A DNA stretch of 64,000 nucleotides from Deltaproteobacteria bacterium (GTDB lineage: Bacteria > Desulfobacterota > WTBG01 > CAIYCZ01 > CAIRTM01), in the NCBI GenBank assembly GCA_024276465.1, contig JAJRXD010000133.1:1-64000 (forward strand), in the 5' to 3' direction. Shown piece by piece: positions 1 to 9,351 of this stretch. A program made the position numbers and the translations under genes. Within the stretch, counting starts at the first letter, position 1; each line of letters opens with the position of its first letter. The notes beneath the pieces are model-generated. The model ran no database searches, was not told the origin of the DNA, and worked only from the letters and a program-made list of their open reading frames with translations.

Positions 1-455
1 GGTGCTGTGTATGGCGGGAATACAATAAGCTTGTCTTTGTCCTTGAGGAAGTGAACAGGACATCTTTTTGTTACTCTTTCAACACCCTGCCCGACAGTGT
101 CAGGATTGAGCAAACAGGCCGGAAGATTGTTTTTCAGACTGAAAAAAATGCAGAAAAAAACAACGCCTGTATTAACAGAGGTGACAATGTTGAGTTTTTA
201 AACTATGACGAGGTTAAATTCCCGCTTGTAATCCGCAGCTGGCTGCCTGGCGACAGATTTTTTCCCCTGGGACTTGGGGGCTGTAAAAAACTTAAGGATT
301 TATTCATTGACTGCAAGATACCTGTTCGGGAACGGCACAAAATCCCTGTAATTCTCTCCCAGGACAGAATTGCCATGGTCTGCGGTTTAAGAATTGATGA
401 ACGATTTAAGCTGACACCTGATTCCAGCAAAGTTCTCAAGGTATGGATAGAATAG
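1..455 (+). CDS. tilS: tRNA(Ile)-lysidine synthase, C-terminal part (5' end outside window)
   Basis: The frame is open from the first bases of the window to a TAG at 453, so this is the 3' end of a longer gene; the GTG at 51 is only an internal valine. The last ~75 residues match the TilS C-terminal domain: the motif RSWLPGDRFFPLG followed by a KLKDLFID segment, an 'RHKIPVI' stretch and a hydrophobic 'IAMVCGLRIDERF' strand. TilS attaches lysine to the wobble C of tRNA-Ile(CAU), allowing AUA decoding, in the cytoplasm. The catalytic N-terminal PP-loop domain is not in the window. ftsH follows after 121 bp, the usual tilS-ftsH order in many Gram-negative bacteria. Confidence 0.85.
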   Translation, partial: CCVWREYNKLVFVLEEVNRTSFCYSFNTLPDSVRIEQTGRKIVFQTEKNAEKNNACINRGDNVEFLNYDEVKFPLVIRSWLPGDRFFPLGLGGCKKLKDLFIDCKIPVRERHKIPVILSQDRIAMVCGLRIDERFKLTPDSSKVLKVWIE

Positions 456-576
456 GATTTCAGGTTGAGAGATTTTTGTTGTTATTATATGCAGAAACCT
501 ATATGATATTTAATTTGAGCAGGTTTTCAGAGTAAGACAGTATAAAATATTTAAAACAAAGGTAAAAATAATATCT

Positions 577-2469
577 ATGAATCCATTTTATAAAAATATG
601 GCCATATGGCTTTCAGTCGTTTTAATAATGATCTTGATGTTCAATCTTTTCAACCAGCCAAAAACCCGAAGGCAGAAAATTATTTTCAGCGAACTTAAAC
701 TTGCTGTTGACAGTGGGGAGGTACAGGAAGTCACTATCCAGGGCAATAATATTTTCGGCAGATTCACCAATGGAGCTGAATTTAAAACATTTTCGATAAA
801 TGACCCCGAGTTTGTACGTGAAATGATAGACAAGGGTGTGACTGTTGATATCAGGCCCGATGAGCAGTCCTCCTGGTGGATGCAGATTTTTATCTCATGG
901 TTTCCAATGCTTCTGCTTATTGGTGTCTGGATTTTTTTCATGCGTCAGGTTCAGGGGGGCGGTGGCAAGGCCATGTCTTTCGGGAAAAGCAAGGCAAGAC
1001 TTTTAAATGAGAACCAGCAGAAAATTACTTTTGAAGATGTTGCGGGGATTGACGAAGCAAAACATGAAGTTGAGGAAATTATTGACTTCCTCAAAGACCC
1101 TAAAAAGTTCACCAGGCTTGGCGGGAAAATACCCAAGGGAGCCATACTCATTGGCGCACCGGGAACAGGCAAGACCCTTCTTGCACGTGCTATTGCAGGA
1201 GAAGCAGGGGTCCCTTTTTTCAGTATAAGCGGATCAGATTTTGTAGAAATGTTTGTCGGAGTGGGTGCTGCCAGGGTAAGAGACCTTTTCACACAGGGGA
1301 AGAAAAATGCCCCGTGTATAATTTTTATTGACGAGATAGATGCTGTTGGCAGACACAGGGGAGCAGGATTAGGGGGTGGCCATGATGAGCGTGAGCAGAC
1401 CCTGAATCAGCTTCTTGTCGAGATGGATGGCTTTGAGTCAAATGAGGGGGTTATCCTTGTTGCGGCAACAAACAGGCCTGATGTTTTAGACCCTGCTTTG
1501 CTCCGGCCGGGACGTTTTGACAGGCGCATAGTGGTGCCTCTGCCTGACATAAGGGGAAGAGAAGGTATTCTGAAAGTTCACACAAAAAAAACACCTGTCG
1601 CAGAAAACGTTGATCTGAAAGTTCTCTCGCGCGGGACCCCCGGCTTTTGCGGAGCAGACCTGGCCAACCTGGTAAATGAAGCAGCGCTTTTGGCTGCACG
1701 CGAAGAAAGAGACAATATAGAAATGGAAAATTTCGAGCAGGCAAAGGACAAGGTTTTAATGGGTGCAGAGCGAAAGAGCATGATTATTAGCCAGGAAGAA
1801 AAAAAGCTTACCGCATATCATGAGGCTGGTCATGCCCTTGTGGCAAAACTTTTACCGGACACTGATCCGATTCATAAGGTTACCATCATTCCGAGGGGAA
1901 TGGCTTTAGGGCTTACACAACAGCTTCCCATTGATGAAAAACATACCTATCCAAAAAAATATCTGACAAATAATATTGCAATTCTTTTAGGGGGAAGGGT
2001 TGCAGAAGAGATTATTTTCAATGATGTTACTACAGGAGCAGGCAATGACCTGGAGCGTGCAACCGACATGGCAAGAAAGATGGTATGTGAGTGGGGCATG
2101 AGTAAAAAATTAGGACTCCTGACATATGGAAAAAAAGAAGAGCAGATATTTTTAGGCAGGGAGATTGCACAGCATCGTGACTACAGCGAATCAACAGCAG
2201 TCGAAATTGACAGCGAAGTAAGAAAAATTGTCAGCGATAATCATGAGAGAGTCACGAAGCTTCTGACAGAAAACACTGACACACTTAAAAATCTTGCGGA
2301 AAATCTTCTGGAGCGGGAGTCCCTTGATACGGATGAGGTTGAAGCAATTGTTCAGGGAAAGACCCTTGAAACAAAACCGAACAATAAGGAACAACCTGTA
2401 AAGGAGAAGCCCACGGAAGGCAAAATGGATAATAAGGGTCAGCTGTCAAAACCGGTTACAGAAACATAA
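577..2469 (+). CDS. ftsH: ATP-dependent zinc metalloprotease FtsH
   Basis: 630 aa, normal length for FtsH. It is a membrane-anchored AAA+ protease that degrades misfolded membrane proteins and short-lived regulators. Visible in order: N-terminal membrane segment (about residues 8-25), periplasmic part, second membrane segment (about 105-122), Walker A GAPGTGKT near residue 193, Walker B 'IIFIDEIDA', the second region of homology with '[20 protein letters not shown]', and the zinc motif HEAGH at 415-419. The C-terminal ~25 residues are a charged, Lys/Glu-rich tail. ATG at 577 gives the typical 'MNPFYKN.AIW' start; no strong Shine-Dalgarno is visible. It sits between tilS and folP. Confidence 0.97.
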   Translation: MNPFYKNMAIWLSVVLIMILMFNLFNQPKTRRQKIIFSELKLAVDSGEVQEVTIQGNNIFGRFTNGAEFKTFSINDPEFVREMIDKGVTVDIRPDEQSSWWMQIFISWFPMLLLIGVWIFFMRQVQGGGGKAMSFGKSKARLLNENQQKITFEDVAGIDEAKHEVEEIIDFLKDPKKFTRLGGKIPKGAILIGAPGTGKTLLARAIAGEAGVPFFSISGSDFVEMFVGVGAARVRDLFTQGKKNAPCIIFIDEIDAVGRHRGAGLGGGHDEREQTLNQLLVEMDGFESNEGVILVAATNRPDVLDPALLRPGRFDRRIVVPLPDIRGREGILKVHTKKTPVAENVDLKVLSRGTPGFCGADLANLVNEAALLAAREERDNIEMENFEQAKDKVLMGAERKSMIISQEEKKLTAYHEAGHALVAKLLPDTDPIHKVTIIPRGMALGLTQQLPIDEKHTYPKKYLTNNIAILLGGRVAEEIIFNDVTTGAGNDLERATDMARKMVCEWGMSKKLGLLTYGKKEEQIFLGREIAQHRDYSESTAVEIDSEVRKIVSDNHERVTKLLTENTDTLKNLAENLLERESLDTDEVEAIVQGKTLETKPNNKEQPVKEKPTEGKMDNKGQLSKPVTET

Positions 2470-2635
2470 AAAATCAATTTCCGGATTTTTATTATACATT
2501 CCGAAACCAGGGGGGTGACAAAAACATTAATGACATAAAGTGACCTGAAACAAAAACTATGGCCCACTTTATACTTTAGTCTCTTCTTGCTTTTATTCCT
2601 GAATTAAAAAATCTTTAAATTCATGATCTATTGCT

Positions 2636-3523
2636 ATGGGCAAAAAAGAGCTTTCTTTTCCCCCTCCCCTGATTTGCGGAAATAAAATTTTAGATTTTGC
2701 AGAGCGCTCATATGTAATGGGCATCCTGAATGTCACCCCTGATTCTTTTTCTGACGGCAACAGGTATTTTGATAAAAACAAAGCTGTCGCGCATGGTATT
2801 GAGCTGGTCAAACAGGGTGCTGACATTATTGATGTGGGAGGAGAATCTACCAGACCCGGCTCTTTTTCCGTCTCTGCAAAGGAAGAGCTGGAAAGGGTTA
2901 TTCCTGTGATAAGGGATCTGGCTTGTAAAATTGACGTTACTGTTTCAATTGACACCACAAAGGCTGAAGTTGCACAAAAGGCTCTTGATGCAGGGGCTGA
3001 AATTGTAAATGATATCAGTGCATTGAGATTTGACCCTGATATGGGAAAAGTTGTCTCAGACTACAAGGTTCCTGTCATAATTATGCACATGCAGGGCACC
3101 CCCAGGACCATGCAGAAAAACATACACTATGATTCGTTGATAAATGATGTTTCAGCCTTTCTAAAGGAGAGAATAAAAGCAGCCACTGAAGCCGGAATTG
3201 ATCCTGAAAAAATTATTGTTGACCCTGGCATTGGGTTCGGAAAATCTTTGAAAGACAGGGATAACTTTAGCATATTGAAACATTTGGAAACCTTTAAATC
3301 TATTGGCAGACCTCTTCTTGTGGGCCCGTCACGCAAGGCCTTTATAGCCGGGATGGCAGGAGAGGATTTAAGCCAGGGGGATAATGGGACCTGCGCAGCA
3401 GTTGCAATTGCTGTTTGTAACGGCGCAGATATTGTTCGGGTGCATAATGTCAGGGCAATGAAAATTGCAGCCAGAATTGCTGATGCAGTGAAAAGGGCAG
3501 AGTATATTGACAGAAAAGTATAA
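2636..3523 (+). CDS. folP: Dihydropteroate synthase
   Basis: 295 aa. Condenses 6-hydroxymethyl-dihydropterin diphosphate with p-aminobenzoate in folate synthesis, cytoplasm. Signature NVTPDSFSDG is at about residues 32-41 and DVGGESTRPG at about 66-75; further family blocks are 'SIDTTKAEVA', 'NDISALRFD', 'VDPGIGFGKS' and the C-terminal 'RVHNV'. The ATG at 2636 leaves a 27-residue leader before the first conserved strand, normal for the family. It lies 166 bp after ftsH, matching the common ftsH-folP order; the cdaA and glmM genes that often follow folP in related bacteria are absent here and pdxJ comes directly next. Confidence 0.96.
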   Translation: MGKKELSFPPPLICGNKILDFAERSYVMGILNVTPDSFSDGNRYFDKNKAVAHGIELVKQGADIIDVGGESTRPGSFSVSAKEELERVIPVIRDLACKIDVTVSIDTTKAEVAQKALDAGAEIVNDISALRFDPDMGKVVSDYKVPVIIMHMQGTPRTMQKNIHYDSLINDVSAFLKERIKAATEAGIDPEKIIVDPGIGFGKSLKDRDNFSILKHLETFKSIGRPLLVGPSRKAFIAGMAGEDLSQGDNGTCAAVAIAVCNGADIVRVHNVRAMKIAARIADAVKRAEYIDRKV

Positions 3524-3565
3524 CTGTTTATAATTAACCATATAAAATTAAAATCAGGGGATGAT

Positions 3566-4279
3566 ATGGCTAAACTTATTGTTAACGTTGACCATATTGC
3601 AACAGTGCGACAGGCACGCATGATCACAGAGCCTGACCCTGTCACAGGAGCTGCTCTTGCAGAACTGGCAGGGTGCCATGGCATTATTGTACATCTGCGG
3701 GAAGATCGGCGTCATATACAGGACAGGGATGTTAAAATTCTGCGGCAGACAATTAAGACAAAATTGAACCTGGAGATGGCCGCGGTTGCCAATATAATTG
3801 AAATTGCAAAACATGTCAAACCTGACATGTCCTGCCTTGTTCCTGAGAAAAGAGAAGAGCTTACAACCGAAGGCGGTCTTGATGTTGCCGGCCAGAAAGA
3901 GCACATTAGCAATGCCGTAAGGGAACTTAAAAGTTCAGGAATTACAGTAAGCCTTTTTGTGGATGCTGATGACAACCAGATTCTGGCCTCAAAGGAGGTC
4001 GGGGCTGATTATGTTGAAATACATACAGGCCATTACAGTGATGCAAAGACCCGTAAAGAGCAGGATTCTGAGTTTAAAAAAATTGCAAAGGGAGTTGAGT
4101 ACGCCTCATCCATGGGCCTGCGCGTAAATGTTGGCCACGGACTGAATTACAGAAACACACAGAGACTTGTTCCTATTAAAGAGATAGAGGAGTTCAGCAT
4201 AGGCCACAGTATTATCGCCCGGGCAGTTCTGGTGGGAATTGACCAGGCAGTAAGGGAGATGCTGGAAATAGTTCAGTAA
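3566..4279 (+). CDS. pdxJ: Pyridoxine 5'-phosphate synthase
   Basis: 237 aa, full length. Condenses 1-deoxy-D-xylulose 5-phosphate with 3-amino-2-oxopropyl phosphate to give pyridoxine 5'-phosphate (vitamin B6, DXP-dependent route). Shows the N-terminal NVDHIATVRQAR motif, 'HLREDRRHI', 'CLVPEKREELTTEGGLD', 'EIHTGHY' and the C-terminal 'NVGHGLNYRN' and 'FSIGHSIIARAV' blocks. A 'caggggatgat' stretch ahead of ATG 3566 can act as ribosome site. It is 42 bp after folP and probably cotranscribed. acpS, often next to pdxJ, is not found downstream. Confidence 0.97.
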   Translation: MAKLIVNVDHIATVRQARMITEPDPVTGAALAELAGCHGIIVHLREDRRHIQDRDVKILRQTIKTKLNLEMAAVANIIEIAKHVKPDMSCLVPEKREELTTEGGLDVAGQKEHISNAVRELKSSGITVSLFVDADDNQILASKEVGADYVEIHTGHYSDAKTRKEQDSEFKKIAKGVEYASSMGLRVNVGHGLNYRNTQRLVPIKEIEEFSIGHSIIARAVLVGIDQAVREMLEIVQ

Positions 4280-4586
4280 TAAAAAAATATGTGTAGAAAG
4301 TGGCAAAAAAGTATTTGAGATTATCCGGTTTACAAGTGTTACGGATTGCGAAACTGTTAAGGCACAAATTTTTTCAACTCATTTAATCTGAGTAATTCTG
4401 TTGTTTTTTGTCCTTTGAGCTTTGACATTTTGCTTTCAATCTCGCACATCACAAATCATGGTTTGTACAATTTTTTCTTTGTGCCTTTGCAACTTTGTGC
4501 CTGTTAACTTTTTACACTGAATCGATTTAATTTTCAGATTTTCACCCTGGTTGTTTCCACAATAACAAGAGTTAGGATTAGCATTT
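4280..4586. other. Intergenic gap, no gene seen
   Basis: About 307 bp between pdxJ and nnr. AT-rich. I looked for acpS, which often lies here in related gene orders, and saw no AcpS-like translation in any frame. A near-palindrome 'acaaatcatggtttgt' is present around 4451, and two 'tttgtgcct' direct repeats around 4478-4502. No clear promoter, terminator or RNA was recognised. Confidence 0.5.
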
Positions 4587-6137
4587 ATGCAAATTGCAAC
4601 AGCCCTGCAGATGCAGGAGCTTGACAGAAAAACAATTAATGATCTGGGCATACCTGGCATTGTTCTCATGGAAAATGCCGGCAGAGGCACGTGTGAGCAG
4701 ATAAAACGGCATTTCCCGGATGTTAAGAAAAAGATTGTTGTCCTGTGCGGAAGTGGAAATAACGGGGGCGACGGTTTTGTTATAGCCCGCTACTTTTACA
4801 ATAAAGGCTTTAAAACCAGTGTATATCTGTTTTCAGCTGCTGATAAAGTCAGGGGTGATGCTAAAATAAATTTACAGGCCTTTCAGCAGATGGGTGGACA
4901 GGTCCTGGAGACAACAGATGATGAGCAATGGAAGCGGGCGGGAAACGATATAAAACATGCGGGTCTTATTGTTGATGCCATGCTCGGAACAGGACTTTCA
5001 TCAGAAGTGCGGGGCCTGTACAAACTCGTGATTGAGGATATAAATGCTTTGCCGTTGATACCAGTAGTAGCAGTTGACATTCCATCCGGCATTGATGCAA
5101 CAACCGGTAAAATTCTCGGGACAGCGGTAAAAGCAGATCTGACCTGTACTTTTGGCCTGCCTAAAAGGGGTCTTGTCCTGTTTCCGGGACTTTTCCATAC
5201 TGGAAACCTTGAAGTCATTGATATAGGAATTCCTGGACAGCTCATAGAAAGCCAGGGGTTGCAGGAATATCTTTTAGATGAAAGCCATTTTAAGGGAGTA
5301 ATTCCGCTGCGCAACCCCGAATCCCACAAAGGCACATTCGGCCATCTGTTCATCATAGCCGGTTCACCGGGAAAAACCGGTGCTGCTGCAATGGCTGCCA
5401 GGGCTGCAATGAGGACAGGCGCAGGGCTTGTAACCCTGGGGACACCTGAAACTCTTAATTCTGTTCTCGAAGCAAAGCTGACAGAGGTGATGACAGAGCC
5501 TCTGCCGGATAATGGAAAAGGATTTTTAGGAATCAGTGCATGGGACAGAATATGTAAACTGCTTGATGGAAAAGCAGCTGTTGCAGCAGGACCGGGCATG
5601 TCCGACAGGACTGGAACAGCAGGGCTTGTTTACAGACTGCTGGAAGAGTCACCTGTCCCGGTTATTGTTGATGCAGACGGGCTTAATGCAATAGCAAAAA
5701 ACCCTGATATATTAAAAAAAACAAAATCACCTGCGATTCTGACACCTCACCCTGGAGAGATGTCACGTTTAATGGGAACAACCACTGAGAATATACAGGC
5801 CAACAGGGTTGAAAGTGCCAGAAAATTTTCAAAAGAATATGGTGTTACTGTTGTGCTGAAAGGAGCAAGAACAGTTATTGCAGAACCCGCCGGGAATATA
5901 TTTATAAACCCCACAGGAAATCCTGGCATGGCAAGCGGCGGAATGGGGGACGTGCTGACAGGAATGGTTTCCGGGCTTGTGGCCCAGGGGCTGTCCACCC
6001 TTTAGGCAGCACAGTTATCTGTTTTTGTCCACGGCTTAATCGGTGATCTGATTGCCGGTGAGAGAGCAGAAATTGGGATTATGGCAACAGATATAATTGA
6101 AAGGATTCCTGAAGTACTTAAAAATTATATGGAATAA
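4587..6137 (+). CDS. nnr: Bifunctional NAD(P)HX epimerase/dehydratase, interrupted by in-frame TAG
   Basis: Repairs hydrated NAD(P)H: an N-terminal YjeF_N epimerase domain (about 1-215, with GSGNNGGDG at 55-63) and a C-terminal ribokinase-like dehydratase domain with 'LTPHPGEMSRL', 'VVLKGARTVI' and 'GNPGMASGGMGDVLTG'. Codon 473 is TAG (6003-6005). The same frame then continues without break through 'AAQLSVFVHGLIGDLIAG' and 'IGIMATDIIERIPEVL' to a TAA at 6135, which is exactly the expected Nnr C-terminus and gives the usual full length of about 516 aa. The family commonly has Glu or Asp at the stop position, so a GAG-to-TAG change is the simplest explanation. Translation ending at the TAG would lose about 43 residues. 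tsaE downstream is the common partner of nnr. Confidence 0.88.
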
Positions 6138-6185
6138 CAGCCATAGCCTGACCGTATTCCCTTTCGTGGAAATAAGACAGTATTG

Positions 6186-6394
6186 TAACTTAAACTGAGC
6201 GATTTTTCGGATAAAAACAGCTGGTGTAACAGCATTTCACTCATTCTCAGCAGACATCCATGTCTGCCTGCGAGGTAAGCATTACGCATCACCATCCTTG
6301 TGACGCTTCTGTAATGCTTAAATCCGTTCAATGCTGTTACACCAAGTCGGATGTTTATGGCATCATGTTTTTTTAGAATCACTTAATTTAAGTG
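6186..6394. mobile_element. MITE-like element, family 1, copy A
   Basis: About 209 bp filling most of the nnr-tsaE gap. The reverse complement of nearly the whole stretch recurs at 31029-31235. Terminal parts carry an inverted 'cttaa..gagcgatttt' motif; inside is a second inverted pair, 'ggtgtaacagcat' (6223) and 'atgctgttacacc' (ending 6343), and a perfect short palindrome gcagacatccatgtctgc. No coding potential. Size, nested inverted ends and presence in two orientations suggest a non-autonomous miniature transposable element; its transposase is not in the window. Confidence 0.65.
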
Positions 6395-6419
6395 TAATTA
6401 AAACGCGAAACCCGATATT

Positions 6420-6923
6420 ATGGATTTTATTTTCACATCCCACAGCCCTGATGATACAGTAAAGCTTGGTATAACATTAGGGAGAATATTAAACAGTGGA
6501 TGCGTGGTCGGGCTTATAGGTGAGCTTGGATCCGGCAAAACCTGTCTTGTTAAAGGCATTGCACATGGCATCAACAGAACTGCTGAAAATGAAGTGACGA
6601 GCCCTACTTTTACAATCCTCCAGGAATATGATGGCAGGGTGCCTTTCTACCATTTTGATGCATACAGGCTTTCAGGAGTTGAAGACCTTGAAACTGTCGG
6701 GTTTGAGGATTATATCAGCGGAGAAGGCATTGCTGTTATTGAATGGGCTGATAGAATCAAAGAAGCACTTCCCGCAGAATGCCTGTTCGTCTATCTTGAA
6801 GTGACAGATAAAAACAACAGGCTTCTCGCGTTTAAGGCACATGGGAAAATGTTTAAAGAAATTCTGGTAAAAATGAAAAATGACTTAAACCTGAAAACTG
6901 ACAGGGAGGCTGTCCGGGAATAG
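6420..6923 (+). CDS. tsaE: tRNA threonylcarbamoyladenosine biosynthesis ATPase TsaE
   Basis: 167 aa. ATPase partner of TsaB/TsaD in making t6A37 on ANN-decoding tRNAs, cytoplasm. Walker A GELGSGKT at residues 34-41, then 'VTSPTFTILQEY', 'FYHFDAYRL' and 'IEWADRI', all family hallmarks. The last dozen codons and the TAG stop lie in the left arm of a long inverted repeat (6905-6965), so the C-terminal 'KTDREAVRE' tail is probably repeat-derived and not conserved. nnr upstream and cimA downstream. Confidence 0.95.
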   Translation: MDFIFTSHSPDDTVKLGITLGRILNSGCVVGLIGELGSGKTCLVKGIAHGINRTAENEVTSPTFTILQEYDGRVPFYHFDAYRLSGVEDLETVGFEDYISGEGIAVIEWADRIKEALPAECLFVYLEVTDKNNRLLAFKAHGKMFKEILVKMKNDLNLKTDREAVRE

Positions 6924-6965
6924 CTTCGCTCAATCGTAGTCGAAGCTTATTCCCGGATAGCCTCC
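6905..6965. repeat. Long inverted repeat across the tsaE stop codon
   Basis: Left arm 6905-6928 pairs with right arm 6941-6965 (about 24 bp, one extra base and one G-U type mismatch), with a 12-nt loop. The arm core 'ggaggctgtccgg' recurs in a shorter hairpin at 41430-41453, so this belongs to a dispersed hairpin family. It could act as a factor-independent-like terminator or transcript-end stabiliser, but there is no T-run after it. Confidence 0.7.
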
Positions 6966-6986
6966 TATTGCTGAGGGTTTTGTAAT

Positions 6987-8567
6987 ATGAGTAAAAAAAT
7001 ACTTTTATATGACGCAACCCTGAGGGAGGGGAATCAGGCTGAAGATATTGCCTTCACCCTTGAGGACAAACTGCGCATTACTGAAAAGATAGACAACCTT
7101 GGAGTGCATTTCATAGAAGGAGGATGGCCGACTTCAAACAAAAAAGATTTTAATTATTTTAAAGAAGTTAAGTCATACAATTTAAAAAATTCCACGGTTG
7201 TAGCTTTTGGAAGCACTGCAAAACCTGGCAGCCCTGTCAACAAGGATAAAAACCTGAATGATTTAATTAATGCTCAGACAGAAGCAGTTACAATATTTGG
7301 AAAATCATGGGACCTCCAGGTGCATGATGTTTTAAAAATCAACCTTGAGCAAAACCTCAAACTTATAGAAGAATCTGTCCTTTACCTGAAAAAAAGGGTC
7401 CCCCTGGTTTTTTTTGATGCAGAGCATTTTTTTGACGGGTTCAAAGCAAATCCGGAATATGCAATCAGGGTCCTGACACATGCTGTTAACGGCGGGGCAG
7501 ACTGTGTTATTCTGTGTGACACCAACGGCGGAACCCTGCCTTTTGAGCTGCCGAAGATTATTAAATCTGTTAAAGAACATATAAAGGGACATCTTGGAAT
7601 TCATGCACACAATGACAGTGATGTGGCAACGGCAAATACTCTCATAGCTGCCCGGGCTGGATGCACACATATCCAGGGTACTGTTAATGGTTATGGAGAG
7701 CGCTGCGGAAATGCAAATTTGTGTTCTATTATTCCTAACCTGAAAATTAAAATGGGCATCCCCTGCGTGTCTGATGAGCAGCTGAAAAAAATTTCGGGGG
7801 TGTCGCGGTTTGTAAATGAACTTGCCAATCTTTTACAGAACAAGCACAGGCCATTTGTAGGCACCAGTGCCTTTGCCCACAAGGCAGGGGTACATGTAAG
7901 TGCCATTAAAAAAAATCCTGAAACTTATGAACATATCTCTCCTGAACTTGTTGGAAACACCCAGCGAATACTTTTGTCTGACCAGGCTGGCAAAGCAAAC
8001 ATATTACAAAAAGCCAGGGAGTTTAACCTGGATATTTCAAGCCATAAACCATTTGTTCAGGAAATATTATCCGACTTGAAAGATCTTGAGATGCAGGGCT
8101 TCCAGTTTGAGGGCGCTGAAGCATCTTTTGAACTTCGCATGCGGAAAGCACTGGGAACAGTAAAAAGGTATTTTGACCTGGTTGGTTTCAGGGTTATTGT
8201 GGAAAAAAAGGAGGAGGGCGAACCACTCTCGGAAGCAACTATCATGGTAAAGGTAGGGGGGAAAATTGAACACACTGCTGCAATGGGAGATGGCCCTGTG
8301 AATGCCCTGGACAATGCCCTTCGAAAAGCTCTTGAGAATTTTTATCCTGAACTGAGTAAAGTAGCTCTTATTGACTATAAGGTAAGGGTCATATCAAGCG
8401 GAAAAGGCACGGGCTCACTCGTTAGAGTACTGGTTGAATCCGGAGATACTGTAGACAATTGGGGAACAGTCGGTGTTTCTGAAAATATTATTGAAGCAAG
8501 CTGGCAGGCATTAACAGACAGCATTACCTATAAGCTTTTAAAAGATGAGTTGAACAACCGATCATGA
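6987..8567 (+). CDS. cimA: (R)-citramalate synthase
   Basis: 526 aa. Joins pyruvate and acetyl-CoA to (R)-citramalate, the first step of the threonine-independent isoleucine route. HMGL-like catalytic barrel at the N-terminus with 'YDATLREGNQAED' near residue 7, 'EGGWPTSNKKD', 'LCDTNGGTLP' and 'GIHAHNDSDVA'; C-terminal LeuA-type allosteric dimer domain from about residue 390 ('VKVGGKIEHTAAMGDGPV'). Length and motifs fit the long CimA type of Desulfobacterota, Aquificae and archaea and not 2-isopropylmalate synthase, although the two are close relatives and substrate choice cannot be proved from sequence. Overlaps the next gene by 4 bp (ATGA), indicating translational coupling. Confidence 0.9.
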   Translation: MSKKILLYDATLREGNQAEDIAFTLEDKLRITEKIDNLGVHFIEGGWPTSNKKDFNYFKEVKSYNLKNSTVVAFGSTAKPGSPVNKDKNLNDLINAQTEAVTIFGKSWDLQVHDVLKINLEQNLKLIEESVLYLKKRVPLVFFDAEHFFDGFKANPEYAIRVLTHAVNGGADCVILCDTNGGTLPFELPKIIKSVKEHIKGHLGIHAHNDSDVATANTLIAARAGCTHIQGTVNGYGERCGNANLCSIIPNLKIKMGIPCVSDEQLKKISGVSRFVNELANLLQNKHRPFVGTSAFAHKAGVHVSAIKKNPETYEHISPELVGNTQRILLSDQAGKANILQKAREFNLDISSHKPFVQEILSDLKDLEMQGFQFEGAEASFELRMRKALGTVKRYFDLVGFRVIVEKKEEGEPLSEATIMVKVGGKIEHTAAMGDGPVNALDNALRKALENFYPELSKVALIDYKVRVISSGKGTGSLVRVLVESGDTVDNWGTVGVSENIIEASWQALTDSITYKLLKDELNNRS

Positions 8568-9112
8568 CCCTGTACAACAGCAGGCAACTTGTGGTAATAT
8601 TGTCAATTGTGTTTGCACTTTTTTTGTTTTCCACTTTAAAGACTGTTGGGCGGGAGAGTAGCAGTGTTGTAGCAATTAATGACAGTCCGAAAGTTGTCTA
8701 TGAGTTAAGAGGAGATATCAGAAAGCAGGGTTTTTACTTTTTTAACAAGCAGCAGACTGTAGCTGAATTAAGCAGAGCTGGAGGAGGTATGGAGAAAAAA
8801 ACAGTTCTGTCACCCGTGGACAGCAGCAAAAAAGTCAAAAACTGGAGCAGAGTTGTTTTCAGGGAATACGTTCGGGTTGAAAAAATGGATGCCCCTGCCC
8901 GCCTGAATTTTTTTATGCCAATATCTGTTAATTCTGCATCTATTGAAGATCTGACTTTGGTCCCTGGGATCGGCTCAAAATCTGCAAAAGCAATAGTTGA
9001 TTACAGGCAGGATAATAAGGGGATCAGAGACCTGCACGACCTGATTTCTGTTAAAGGTCTTGGCAAAAAAAAGGTGGGATCTTTTATGCCTTATTTGACA
9101 ATAAAAGATTGA
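8564..9112 (+). CDS. ComEA-like helix-hairpin-helix protein
   Basis: 182 aa. One N-terminal membrane segment (about residues 8-24), an SLBB-like middle part ('YELRGDIRKQGFYFF...TVAELSRAGGG') and a C-terminal helix-hairpin-helix pair: 'SVNSASIEDLTLVPGIGSKS' followed by 'DLISVKGLGKKKV'. This is the ComEA arrangement, a membrane-anchored DNA-binding protein in the periplasm that helps pull in DNA in competent bacteria. No other competence operon genes adjoin it, so the role could also be general DNA binding. Start codon overlaps the end of cimA. Confidence 0.8.
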   Translation: MTLYNSRQLVVILSIVFALFLFSTLKTVGRESSSVVAINDSPKVVYELRGDIRKQGFYFFNKQQTVAELSRAGGGMEKKTVLSPVDSSKKVKNWSRVVFREYVRVEKMDAPARLNFFMPISVNSASIEDLTLVPGIGSKSAKAIVDYRQDNKGIRDLHDLISVKGLGKKKVGSFMPYLTIKD

Positions 9113-9115
9113 TGG

Positions 9116-9283
9116 CGTCGTAAAAAGTCCAATCTACTGCGTTGTAGCATTTTTTTCGCTGCTCGAAATACTATATGATGCCTTCGCACCAAAAAAAATA
9201 CTACGCCTTGTATATTGAACTTTTAACTTAGCCATCTGAAACAACATTGATGACTTTTTACGAGTTCATCAAAGATTGATGAT
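9116..9283. repeat. Dispersed intergenic repeat with inverted ends
   Basis: Begins 'gtcgtaaaaagtc' and ends 'gatgactttttacgagttcatc', the two ends being partial inverted copies. Relatives of the 'gactttttacg..ttatcaa' end occur at 37795-37813, 42733-42831 and 56378-56398. The start of another family's terminal motif ('cctaagttgagcgatttt') follows at 9307-9324. No ORF. Such elements are typical for Desulfobacterales intergenic regions. Confidence 0.6.
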
Positions 9284-9351
9284 CACGTAAAGTCAAGAAA
9301 CAGACACCTAAGTTGAGCGATTTTAAAAGAATTTAAAAAGGGGAGTATAGA

